A stretch of DNA of 64,000 nt from Lasiosphaeria ovina (lineage: Eukaryota > Ascomycota > Sordariomycetes > Sordariales > Lasiosphaeriaceae), in assembly GCA_033439765.1 (NCBI GenBank), contig JAULSN010000003.1, positions 1,302,001 through 1,366,000 of the forward strand. The letters run 5' to 3'. How positions within the stretch are numbered: position 1 is the first letter of the stretch; every line of letters starts with the position of its first letter. The position numbers were made by a program, and so were the translations under genes. The notes beneath the pieces are model-generated. The model was not told where the DNA came from. It did no database searches and saw nothing but the letters and a program-made list of their open reading frames with translations. This document shows positions 1-10,182 of the stretch, piece by piece.

Positions 1-654
1 TCGCGGCCACGGCCGGCGGGGACGAATCATGGATCGTCAATTTGCCCGGCGGAGAAGGGTACCAAGACGGCCGGTCCGATGGTTTCAAGATCGGCCAGTT
101 GTATTTGGGGTGCACACGTACGCATCTTGATGCGCTGCAGGGATGATCATCTCAGCCAAGATTGGACCGCAACCGCATTGTCTGGTTCGCCCACAGCAGG
201 CCTGGGAAACAGCGGTGCTGTTTGGCTGGTAATTAATTACTGGAAAATCATGTTTCTGTTCCGTGCGCACCGCCTCTGTTGTTGAGGAAGGGTTCGGACG
301 GGGGTAAAAGATCAAGTTTAACAGTGGTGTCGACGACTGTTTTACTGCGTCGTCAACCGCACACCCCCTGGTACTTCCACACCTTCACGGATGCATACTG
401 GCTATGGCTAGCGTATAATAGGGAGGTGGTGTAGCGTCATGTTGCGCCGGGGATAGCAAGGTAGCCCATTTCTATGACGGAGCTAGTACGCGGATGGAAG
501 CTGGCGATTTCATGCCCTGGCTGTAAATAAACCATCCCGCCCAGCAGGCCATAAGTAGCTCTCTCCGTCCTGCTATAGTTCCTCTAGACAGCCAAGCATC
601 ACCAATCCTCCTTCACATCCTCTCACACTCGGCAACACTCTGCTCACTTTCGAG
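1..654. other. Upstream region of the dioxygenase gene
   Basis: No convincing coding sequence. The small open frames here lack introns, family motifs and coding-like composition. The last 120 bases are rich in C and T (several CCTC/CTCAC runs), as is usual for the 5' leader of fungal genes, and precede the ATG at 655. Confidence 0.6.
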
Positions 655-2070
655 ATGCACTTCACTTCGCTCTTTGCCGGGGCTCTCGCCGGCGCGGTCA
701 TCGTCTCTGCTCATCCTGGTCACGACCATGAGGCCGAGCTGGCAGCTCGCGGGGCGATGCTAAGCCGCTTCTCCCGCCGGGACCTCAGCCACTGCGCCGA
801 GAAGATCAAGGCCCGTGGCCTGCACGCTCGCTCTGTCAAGAGACGTACCGTACTGGCGGCCGATCTCATGAAGAAGGCGCACCTCCGAGGTAGGTGGTTT
901 ATTGCCTTGAATCAAACATGCCACAACAGAGAGAGAGCTGTCAGGCTAACGTGGACGTCGACAGCAGCCCGCGATCTTGACTCTCTGCTCAACACCACGC
1001 ACCACTCGACCGGGTGCTATACCATCAAGACGCCGCCGAGCGAGATATTCGCGGCCAACAACTCGTGCATCCTGAGCCCAGAGGTATGCATTCAGAAATC
1101 AAACTTCAACTGATTTACCCTGAGCAAGTGGCTAACGGAATCGCAAATTTAGGTGACCGAGGGACCGTACTGTAAGTTGACTCGGCGGCGGCTAATTATT
1201 CATCATCACGATGAACAACACGGGGAAAAGACTGGCAGTTGCTGACCAGACATCTAGACGTCGCTGGCGAGTATATTCGCCGCGATGTGGTTGAGAGCCA
1301 GAAGGGTGTCAACCTCACGCTGGATATCCAGGTCCTGGACACGGAGACGTGCGAGCCGGTCGCCGGCGCGTTCCTCGAGATCTGGCGTACGTCTTCTTTT
1401 CCACTTTTGTTCCGCTCTCGGGCTCGACTGACCAACGGCGTCACCAGACACCAACGCCACGGGCGTGTACTCGGGCGTGGCCGCGGCGGGCAACGGCAAC
1501 AGCGACGTCGACACGTCCAACATCAACGCCACGTACCTGCGGGGCGTGCAGCAGACGGACACCGACGGCGTCGTCCAATTCGCCACGCTCTTCCCGGGTC
1601 ATTACACGGGACGCACGACGCACATACACGTCATGGTGCACACGGAGGCGACGGCGCAGGCCAACGGCACGCTGCTCGACACGACGGCGTCGCACGTGGG
1701 CCAGCTCTTCTTCGACCAGGAGCTGATCGGGCAGGTCGAGGCGTCGAGCCCGTACGCGGCCAACACGCAGGCCCTCATGACCAACGCCGAGGACGGCATC
1801 CTGGCCCAGGAGGCCGCCACCAGCGACCCCTTCCTCGAGTACGTGCTGCTGGGCTCTGCTATTGAGGACGGCCTGCTCGGCTGGATCAGCTTCGGCATCA
1901 ATTCGACCCTGCACCGCGACGTCTCCGCTGCTGTTACTCTTACTGAGGACGGCGGCGTCGCCAACCCCAATGCTGGATCCCCCGGTGGCCCCGGCGGCCC
2001 GCCCCCGACTGGCGGCTTCCCCGGCGCCCCTGGCTCAACTGGCGTTCCCACGGCCACGGCCCCTGTCTAA
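655..2070 (+). CDS. Secreted intradiol ring-cleavage dioxygenase-like protein
   Basis: Five exons fit: 655-889, 968-1083, 1153-1171, 1258-1386 and 1448-2070, giving 373 residues (an acceptor at 964 would add one residue). The N-terminus (MHFTSLFAGALAGAVIVSA) is a signal peptide followed by a His-rich HPGHDHE stretch. The core carries family motifs: TEGPYYV with the first iron-ligand Tyr, EIWHTNATGVYSG built across intron 4, and GHYTGRTTHIHV with the second Tyr and both His ligands. Fe(III) intradiol dioxygenases cleave catechols between the two hydroxyls; the fungal secreted branch is thought to act on lignin- or plant-derived aromatics. The C-terminal 40 residues are Gly/Pro-rich and disordered. 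All four ligands are present, so the enzyme is probably active. The substrate cannot be read from sequence. Confidence 0.93.
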
Positions 2071-3875
2071 GTGCAGACGGCGCCTAGAGGGTGTCTGTCG
2101 AACTAGAGAACGACGAGACATCATGAGGCGTGCTAGTTGGATTTGGTTCTGCTAGCTGCTCGTGATAGAGTAACCTCAGAGTCACAGAGACATGAGTTGC
2201 GTGCGGGTCTGTCTTCCTGTTGGCGGCGAGCTTTTCTGTTGGTGCTGTTGCCTTCGCTTGCTAGTTTTCGCGTCGCTTTCTGCACCGTTTTCCTGTAAAT
2301 ACTACCGCCTGCCTTCCACAGCATTGCTTAACCGTGTGTATAGAGTACATAGCTGCGTAGCAAATATCTAACGTTGCCATCGTCGCAATAGTCCGAGTTA
2401 GCGACCCTGGTGATTCTGAGATATGCATATCGGTCTTGACGTTGGTGTTGGTAGCACAGCGCTGACATAATTGACAGCTGTCTGCTACCGTTATAGACTG
2501 TTGCAACGGCTGAGGCATATTAAATCAGCCCGAGTAGAGGCGCGTTGCGTTGGTAGGCGTGTTATTAGCCGCATCGCGCAGTTGAAGATCGGCAAGTCGG
2601 AGGTTGACGAAAACCGGTAGAATGCTTGGCGTGCACAAAACAGGACGGATCGTCCCGGGTACTTACACGTGCATGAAGCTTGAGCCCCGTGGCGTGGAGA
2701 CGGGAGATTCTCGAAGAAAAAAAGGAGAAGGGGAGCCAGAGGCGGGTACCAGGCTAAATTGTGGAGGCGACACTAACAGCATCTCATGCGAGAGGGAAGA
2801 ATTGACGTGGTACTAGTCGCTCTTCTCCAAACGTGATTGGCTCGCAATTTCGTCATGGACTGCGGGTGGGTACTGCACTTTCGGGTAGCCAACCCCAGAA
2901 CCGTTCTACACGTGTAGGCTCTGTCTAACTGTAGCCTCGTACGGATAACTGTCTTCAAAACCATTTCCATCCGAGCCTTTTGAGGACCCAACGACGGCAG
3001 TGCCATCACGTCCCGTCATGTAGGCATCCATCTACAATCATCAAGTTGTGCCAGCTGCGCCCTGTTGGAGACCAGGCTGAGACGTTGCTCGCCGGTGCAA
3101 GCCCTGGGCCGTTGCATGTTGGGTAGGCGCGGTATGGAGCGCGGCGCGGTATGGAGCGCGGCGCGGTATGGAGCGCGGCGCGGTCCACATCTGGCTCGAT
3201 TCAATCCACCTGCACACAGGCGGGTGTATGATATAACATTGGATATCCAGCTGCTGACGGAAGTTTCGACATCCGGGGAAGTTATGCACGGGGTGGGGTG
3301 AGATTGTGCAATTTGTGCAAAAGCGGGACGGGATTGTTGCAACCTGGTAATCACTCCACCAGGCCGGCTTGGGCGATATGGCAGCAGAAGAAGACGGAAA
3401 GAAGGCTTTTGGAAATGCATTATTAACCAGCTAGCTGGCAACGGAAATAATCTACAGCTTCAGCAGCCGCCCGAGATACAAGATACACCCAGTGCCTGCT
3501 TGGCAACGTCATTGCCCAGGTTGCAAGCCAAGTGATGTGGTGCCGCCGTGGGCGCGCAGCCAAGCCAAAAAGAATCGGTGGCTTCAGATTTGTTCAGCGC
3601 CTGCCAAGACACTGGCTCCAGCCAAGTTATGCACCGGAGAACAGGGCTACCCGACCGGCACATCGGCTCATGGAACTTATGGGGCCGAATCGGACGGGCT
3701 AGGGGTGTCTAAGACCCCGAGGTGCAAGATAGCAGCTAGCAATAAATAACAGATGGCTCCCACCTTCGGAATACTTCCCGCTTCCCGCTGCCTGTGGAGG
3801 AGTGTCTTGACAGTCGTGACAGCTTGACAGGTCCACTGGTCGCCGCGCGCAGCCCATCACCCCCAATCGTGCGCC
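2071..3875. other. Intergenic, 1.8 kb
   Basis: No gene recognised. Contains the 17-bp tandem repeat listed separately. Open frames here are short, overlap each other on both strands and show no family motif. Confidence 0.55.
3131..3181. repeat. 17-bp tandem repeat, three perfect copies
   Basis: The unit GGTATGGAGCGCGGCGC is repeated three times without a mismatch, and the sequence goes on with GGT of a partial fourth copy. It is a GC-rich minisatellite in non-coding DNA between two plus-strand genes. Confidence 0.95.
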
Positions 3876-5697
3876 ATGGCAACATCAACATCAACACCAG
3901 CCCCGACGGCTCCTGTCGACAACGAGAAGGCGGCCGACAGAGAGAAGGAGATGCAAATGGCCCGCGGCTTCAGCAACGACACGGATCTCGAAGCCGCCAC
4001 CATTGTCGGCGGCGACGAGTCGGACCGTGGCATGCCGGCGGGCAAGGACGGCGGGAAGGAGGAGGATGCCGATGCCGATGCCGATCCCCATATCATCACC
4101 TGGGACGGCCCCGACGACCCGGCGAACCCCATGAACTGGACCAACAAGAAGAAGTGGACAAACATTGGCGTCCTGTCTTTCCTCACCCTCGTTACGTGAG
4201 TCGCGCCCTCTCTGCCTGTGCTGTGCTGTGCTGAGCTGTGCTGTGCTGTGCTGACAGCGCGTCTAATTAGTCCGCTTGGTTCGAGCATGTTTGCGCCGGG
4301 AATCCCAAAGATCCTGGCCGAGTTCCATGAAACCTCCAGCACAACCGCCACCTTCATTCTGTCCATCTGTATGTCCCCTGTCGAGGCGTAAAGCCCATCC
4401 TTCCCCCGCCAGCCCAAATCGTTGACAACAGACCCCAAGACATTCTGGGATTTGCCTTTGGGCCTCTCTTCGTCGCGCCGCTCTCCGAGGTGTACGGCCG
4501 CTCCCTGCTCTACAACCTCGGCAACGTCTTCTTCCTCATCTTCACAGTCTGCACGGCCCTCAGCAACAGCACCGGCATGCTGCTGGCCTTCCGCTTCCTC
4601 ATGGGCCTCGCCGGCTCGGTCCCCATCACCATCGGTAGCGGTAGCATTGCCGACGTCATGCCCGTCGAGATGCGCGGCCGAGCCATGGCCGGCTGGGCCA
4701 TGGGCCCGCTTCTCGGGCCCTGCATTGGCCCCGTCGCCGGAGGCTACCTGATCGCCGCCGCCGGCTGGCGGTGGGTGTTCTGGTTGATCGCCATCCTGGC
4801 CGGCATCGTGACCGTCGTGTCCTTCTTCACGCTGCAGGAGACGTACGCGCCCGTCATTCTCGAGCGGAGGGTCGCCAAGTTGCGCAAGGAGACCGGGAAC
4901 CCGAACCTCCGCAGCATGTACGCCAACAAACTGCACACCCCGGCCGAGAACCTCAAGCTCGCCATCTTCCGACCCCTCAAGCTACTGTTCACCGTCCCCA
5001 TCGTCACCTTCATGTCGCTCTACGTCGCCATCACCTACGCCATCCTCTACCTGCTGTTCACCACCTTCTCCTTTGTCTACCCCAAGACGTACGGCTTCGA
5101 CGCGGGCACCAGCGGCCTGAGCTTCCTGCCCGCCGGTCTCGGAATGCTGTTTGGCGTCGTGGGATTCGGCGCGCTCTCCGACATTGTCGTCACTAGAAAG
5201 ATGGCCAAGGGCCACGAGCACAAGCCAGAGGTCAGAATCCCGCCCATCTTCACCGTCCCGGCCGGCCTCGCCCTCCCCATCGGCCTATTCATCTACGGCT
5301 GGTCGACCAACTTTTCCGTGCACTGGATCGTGGCCATGCTGGGCGTGCTGCTCTTCAGCGCCGGCCTCATGGGCGTCATGGTAAGTCATTCTCCCAACTT
5401 CCAAGATACTCCTTGTACACCAGATTCCTGATTCTTCCCGCTTTACAGATGTGCGTGCAAAACTACCTGCTCGACGCCTACCCGCTGTACGCCGCGTCCG
5501 TCACGGCCGCGCTGGCCGTGTTGCGATCGCTCGCCGGCGCCCTCCTGCCCCTCGGCGGCCTGCAAATGTACAACGCCCTCGGCCTGGGCTGGGGCAACAG
5601 CCTGCTCGCCTTCTTGTCCCTGGGGCTCGTCCCCATCCCCGTCTTCTTCTTCATCTACGGCGAGAGGCTCCGCAAGAGGTTCCAGCCCGCTCTTTGA
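3876..5697 (+). CDS. MFS transporter, DHA1 drug/polyamine exporter type
   Basis: Four exons fit: 3876-4195, 4271-4368, 4440-5380 and 5449-5697, 535 residues. An acidic, disordered N-terminus of about 85 residues ends in [13 protein letters not shown], the hallmark preceding helix 1 in fungal DHA1 (12-TM) transporters. Then come [27 protein letters not shown] (motif A region, loop 2-3) and [16 protein letters not shown] (motif C, antiporter signature). The C-terminal half holds [17 protein letters not shown] and ends in GERLRKRF. The family exports drugs, toxins or polyamines at the plasma membrane using the proton gradient. Intron 1 contains a CTGTG microsatellite. Substrate unknown; no biosynthetic partner lies beside it. 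Confidence 0.94.
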
Positions 5698-6542
5698 GGG
5701 ACGCTCGCTCCCTATCTTCATTACCCCTTTTCGGTTCCTTCTTTGCATTCTAGCATGATTTGTCTAGTTTTTGTTATACATTTTGCACTGTAATTACTTA
5801 CATCCGTTCATTCTTTCATGGCTTGGCTTGGTCATATCACTCCGGCAGGCAGGCTTCGTTGGCATTTTCCTTTGTTGTTTGTTAATTAGAAATTTTGGCA
5901 TGCCATAGAGATACCAAAAACCCCCCTTTCCTCTGTTGTTTCCCCCACATAGTTAGCTAGCTTTTAATGCAACACGCACTGCATGCGTGATATTCTGAGT
6001 TGCCTTTAAGTCTCGGATGATTTATCTTATACATGTAAGTGTGTAATTATGATCCACGCCTATGGAAGAATAGGTTTTGGTATTGTCGCTTTAGTCTACT
6101 GAGTATAAGTGCTTACCGCGGCTGGGTTGAAAAGTTCAAAGGATAGAGCCTTGAGCTATCAGCTCATAACGAAATGATCGAGATCAGATAAGCCATGAGG
6201 ATTATATGCACCTTATTTTATGAAGTCGTAGCTGGAGTGAGGCAGTCGGCAGGAGTTCAGTAATGTGATATATGCGGGAAAAAGAATTAGTTAGATGTTA
6301 GGTTACGGTTCAGTGAAGCGTGCATTGATGTTTATTCGGACTTTGGCTTTATCAACGGGCGAGCTTTCAGTGTCAGATTCGCCACAAAAACCTAGGCAGG
6401 TATCACGACACAAACACTACAAGGAACATGATTAAGAATTTGATATTTAAAATGTAGTTTAGTTAGTCAATGAATCTATTCAGAAGCAAAACTGGGTATG
6501 TATGTAGAGACAGGACGACAGGAATATTCGAAAAAAAACATA
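5698..6542. other. Convergent 3' intergenic region
   Basis: AT-rich non-coding DNA between two genes that point at each other. It must hold both 3' ends. No gene seen. Confidence 0.6.
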
Positions 6543-7604
6543 TCAGTCAAAAATCTGAATCTCGTCGTCCGGTGAAACCGAGCTGCCCCTCTCGCCCTCC
6601 TCCGAGTACTCGCGCGGCGCCGGGGCCGGGGCCGTGGTCGGATCAAAGTACCGCGGCCGGGTGCAAGGAATAGTGTTTGGCCACGTGGGGCCTTTGCCTT
6701 GGCCTGGCTGCGCAGCACGGTCCGTATGTTGCGAATTCGACATCGGCTGCTGCTGCTGCTCCCGCACGTCGTCGTATTGCAGCGTCGGGACTTTGTCCGC
6801 GGGCGGAGTATCAGGGAGCCGCTTCCGTCGATTGTACCTCCTCTTGACCCCCCGGTTCTTCTTCTTGGCGAGACCCTTTTTTTGCACACGGTTCGGCCGC
6901 TGCTGTGTTGTTGCCCGTGTCGACAGTATTGACAGTGGTGTTGAGTTGGGGTCAAAGTACCATGACTCGCCGTGAGGGTTTTGCCTGGCGAGGGCTTCCG
7001 CGCGGTTCTGCGAAGGGTGTGGAAGCGGTGCAGTGAAGGTGTGGTGGAGCCCCTGGTGATATTGTTGTGTTGCCTGGGGGAAGCGTTCCAGTACCTGGCC
7101 TGTGAGGTTCCGCAAGATGGCTGCAGAGACGGCGGCCGTCAAGCGCAGCTCGTGGTCGCGCTGGAGTTGGTCCTGTTTGTTCTTGTTGACTTGGGCTTGG
7201 AGGTTGTGTATCTTCTTGGCCTGGGCCTCGATGCCCTCTCTCACCTTGACGATGCGGCCGCCAAGGCCGTCGTAGTGCTCGCGCAAAAGATCCAGCACGG
7301 CCTTAACCATGTTGGCGCTGTGATCTTGCCTGTCCATCTCGTCGATGTGCTGCGCAGTGTACTGGAGAGAAGAATGGCTCTTCAGATGCCCCGTCTGGGG
7401 CAGCTTCAGGGAAGCCTCGGAGCCCCGGACCGTCTCGCTAATGTGGTATGCCCGGTCCGCTAGCTGATGCAGTGCTTCGAACACGGCAGGGCTGGGGTAG
7501 CCGCTCGCGCTGTGAAAGTCCTCAAAGGAGCCATCGCTGGCAGCATCATTAGCGGCACCGTTTGTAGCACTGTTATTGTTAGTAGCAGCCCTGGTTGGAT
7601 CCAT
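6543..7604 (-). CDS. Uncharacterised coiled-coil protein with a basic C-terminal patch
   Basis: Single-exon frame of 353 residues from the ATG at 7604 (MDPTRAATNNN); the open frame extends 20 codons upstream but without an ATG. The N-terminal 35 residues are Asn/Ala-rich. Residues about 40-180 are predicted helical, with heptad-like spacing around VKVREGIEAQAKKIHNLQAQ. Near residues 248-265 is a strongly basic run, KKKNRGVKRRYNRRKR, that resembles a nuclear localisation signal. The tail is acidic and Pro-rich and ends DDEIQIFD. No catalytic domain is recognised. The first intergenic partner is divergent (gene at 8255). It is probably a real lineage-specific gene, judged by length and the absence of stops. 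Confidence 0.7.
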   Translation of the reverse strand: MDPTRAATNNNSATNGAANDAASDGSFEDFHSASGYPSPAVFEALHQLADRAYHISETVRGSEASLKLPQTGHLKSHSSLQYTAQHIDEMDRQDHSANMVKAVLDLLREHYDGLGGRIVKVREGIEAQAKKIHNLQAQVNKNKQDQLQRDHELRLTAAVSAAILRNLTGQVLERFPQATQQYHQGLHHTFTAPLPHPSQNRAEALARQNPHGESWYFDPNSTPLSILSTRATTQQRPNRVQKKGLAKKKNRGVKRRYNRRKRLPDTPPADKVPTLQYDDVREQQQQPMSNSQHTDRAAQPGQGKGPTWPNTIPCTRPRYFDPTTAPAPAPREYSEEGERGSSVSPDDEIQIFD

Positions 7605-8254
7605 GGCTGGTTTGGGGGAAAGGGGTGGTTGCCCCTGCAGACTGTCTATCAACCAACTAATCAAGACTTACTTACTTTGGTATGATGCCGAGTCTGATTT
7701 GGTTAGAGTGCAGGTTACAAGCCCTAATTGAATCCTATATTGAACAATTGGACTGAAGCCTGAGAGCCTTGCTGTAATTATTTTATCGAGGGAGGATTCT
7801 GAGTCGTATTTACGTACGGGAATGAGACTGCGGTACCGCGCCGCAGCGGACAAAGACCAGTAAGCCCTCGTCCGAAGACAATAGGAGGCCGTTCCAGAAC
7901 AGTGCCTCTGTTCAAATTCCAACTTGACATCTTTGTTCATCGTTCAATGTTTACCTTCCCGTTCAGTGCAGCTGTTTGCCATGCGTCAGGGGCCCTTAAA
8001 ATCGCGCGCCGCACGCCAGATTCATGGAAACAACATCTTACACCCGCAACGCGCTTCCCCATCCGTCAACCTTCTCTTCGCCAGCGGTTTTGTCTTGCCA
8101 ACTTATATCTTCACCAAGACATCACCAAGCAACATCAGCCGACCTCCATCCTCAAACCTCCACCCAACACCTCAACAAGCGGCCTCGCCAACCGACACTA
8201 TCACCCACAACCACCGCATCTCAACTACAAATCTCGCGGCAAGTCTTTGCCAAA
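7605..8254. other. Divergent promoter region
   Basis: 650 bases between a minus-strand start (7604) and a plus-strand start (8255), so both promoters should lie here. The half nearer the plus gene is rich in ACC/CACC/CATC, as in fungal 5' leaders. No gene is seen. Confidence 0.5.
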
Positions 8255-8716
8255 ATGGCACCGCAAATCCTCGTCGAACTCCCCGAGTACTACGACTCGG
8301 ACGACGTCCCCAGCATCGACTACGAGTACGACACAGACGACATCTCCAGCATTGATAGCGAGGACGAGCGCGCATACGAACGCCACTACGGCCGTCGCCA
8401 CGAGCACAACTACGAGAACACCCATCCCATGTCGTACTACGTCCACCGCCAGGCCCTCGAGGCCACCGAGACGCAACCACTCCTCCCGCAGACGTCTGGC
8501 GAGGCGGCGGCTCATGGTTTGGATCTCGAGAGCGGCCAGATGAACACCACCACCGTCGTCGACGGCTTCTGCGATTGGATGGCCATGAGCATCGACACTC
8601 AGGAGACGCTGTTCATCGTTTTGATTTGTGCGCTCATGCTTGTGCTGTTTGTTCTCCTCATGTGGTTCGTCAAGCTGGCCATCGATGCTGGCATCGTCGC
8701 CACGGCTTACGTCTAA
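8255..8716 (+). CDS. Small acidic single-pass membrane protein, unknown function
   Basis: Single exon, 153 residues, starting at CAAAATGGC, a good fungal start context; the frame is open upstream to 8024 but that part reads like leader sequence. The N-terminal half is very acidic and Tyr/Asp/Ser-rich (EYYDSDDVPSIDYEYDTDDI). The middle has a QPLLPQ stretch that resembles a dileucine sorting signal. Residues about 117-143 form one hydrophobic helix (ETLFIVLICALMLVLFVLLM), followed by about ten residues. This predicts a tail-anchored or type II-like membrane protein with an acidic cytosolic face. No family is recognised. Confidence 0.65.
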   Translation: MAPQILVELPEYYDSDDVPSIDYEYDTDDISSIDSEDERAYERHYGRRHEHNYENTHPMSYYVHRQALEATETQPLLPQTSGEAAAHGLDLESGQMNTTTVVDGFCDWMAMSIDTQETLFIVLICALMLVLFVLLMWFVKLAIDAGIVATAYV

Positions 8717-9246
8717 TGAGCCGTGGCTGAGCATGAGAGACGATAATTATTAGCGGATGCGGATCTGTGGAGAGGATATTTTGTCATGCATGACTTACGA
8801 CTATCCATACGACTACGGTTATCAGTACGACTATCTACGACGATCACTACCATGGCCAGCAGTACTTAGAAGACGACGAAACAGCAGGACTGAGTGGAGG
8901 GGACAGTTGGATTACGACGAAGGGAAACGGAGTGAAGGAGGATAGAGATGAGGAAATGGGAGCAGGGTGTGGTGTATTCATTGGAATTTCGGGAATCACT
9001 AAAGGAGAGGACTTGTAACATATATTCTGGGGCTATTCTAATTAGACCTCTAGGCACATTAGTACATAGCTAGCAATTCACGACACTGAACCGTGCTCGC
9101 GTCACAATTATGCAGTGAAATTTTACTAACTCTGTGCTTTCCATCTTTCAATTAATCAATTCGTCTACGATATGTGACTGTCCCGCCACCCGTTAAGGGT
9201 GAGGGCGTGAGCAATAATGAATAACTCACAGATTGGTTTCAGTTAA
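8717..9246. other. Convergent 3' intergenic region
   Basis: Non-coding DNA between converging genes. Short TACGACTA repeats occur around 8790-8840, echoing the Tyr/Asp codons of the upstream gene. No gene seen. Confidence 0.5.
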
Positions 9247-10182
9247 CTAGTGTCTCTGCACCGGACGGCGCGGCCCCGAGTATTCATATACCTGGGGCCA
9301 CGGGAACATGCCCTCGTCGCCCGACGACAGCTGCGGGCGAGACACAGTTTTTGGAGAGATCTGGTCCTCCTGATAACAAGGGGCGCAGGCCAGGCGCCGG
9401 GCCCACATGTTGCCCGGGCGCTGGTTCTTCTCCCAGAAATACGGATCGTAGTCCGCGTCGCCGAACTCGGACTCGTCCCGGAACGGCCGGAACTTGCGGC
9501 GCGGCGGCTCCATGCTTACCTCTTGGCCGAACGAGCGACGCGCTCCCAGCCCGCTGCCGTTGCCGCCCCAGGCGCCGGGGTTGCGGGTCTGGATGGCCGC
9601 CTGTTCGCGTCTCTCTAGCTTCGCTAGCTGCTCGCGCTCTTCGGCCCATGGATACGATTCGTGAAGTTCGTCGCCCTCGCAGTACCAATCTGCCCCGCGC
9701 GCTAGCTGCGCGGGGTGGGCCTTGGGCGAGCGCTTCCATTTCATCCAGTCGAGCGTGTGCTTTGCGCGGGCACCTACCTTGGGGCTGTACAGCAGGTTTT
9801 CAAAGACGTATGTCTCCCTTTTCGATTCGGGGTGCGTCTGTTCCCTTCGAACGGGCAGCGGCTCCGAGTGGGCACTGCCCGCTGTAGACAAACTCAGTTG
9901 GCTGTTATTAGATCCGGGCCAGGATCTGTTCTCGTCCGCTCCCCGCCACGAATCCAGGGCCACGTCTAGCTGATAAGTCAAGCCCTCCAGCGCGTGGCGT
10001 TCGTCCTGCAGCTGGACAGCCTCAGCATGGATGGTAACCCCCGTGGCAAGCTCAATGTCTATGAGCGAAGCCGCGTCGTTCAAAAAGTCGAGGTGCTCTT
10101 CCTGCTTACTTATTGCATTGTTTTGCTCGTGTACTTTCCTGTACAAACCCGAAATGAGCGATTTGAGCCCAGATAAGGCCAT
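9247..10182 (-). CDS. Uncharacterised acidic/coiled-coil protein
   Basis: Single-exon frame, 311 residues from the ATG at 10182 (MALSGLKSLISGLYRKV). The frame is open for about 68 more codons upstream, but that part looks like untranslated leader. The N-terminal 100 residues are predicted helical (HEQNNAISKQEEHLDFLNDA, then QLQDERHALEGLTYQLDVAL), suggesting a coiled coil. The middle is Ser-rich and charged. The C-terminal third is rich in Arg, Trp, Pro and Asp, with ARRLACAPCYQEDQ and a final WPQVYEYSGPRRPV. No known domain is recognised. Confidence 0.65.
   Translation of the reverse strand: MALSGLKSLISGLYRKVHEQNNAISKQEEHLDFLNDAASLIDIELATGVTIHAEAVQLQDERHALEGLTYQLDVALDSWRGADENRSWPGSNNSQLSLSTAGSAHSEPLPVRREQTHPESKRETYVFENLLYSPKVGARAKHTLDWMKWKRSPKAHPAQLARGADWYCEGDELHESYPWAEEREQLAKLERREQAAIQTRNPGAWGGNGSGLGARRSFGQEVSMEPPRRKFRPFRDESEFGDADYDPYFWEKNQRPGNMWARRLACAPCYQEDQISPKTVSRPQLSSGDEGMFPWPQVYEYSGPRRPVQRH

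Noticed and set aside
3857..4936. 359-codon minus-strand open frame
   Set aside because: Antisense shadow of the MFS transporter exons; low-complexity Asp/Gly/His-rich translation with no motif.
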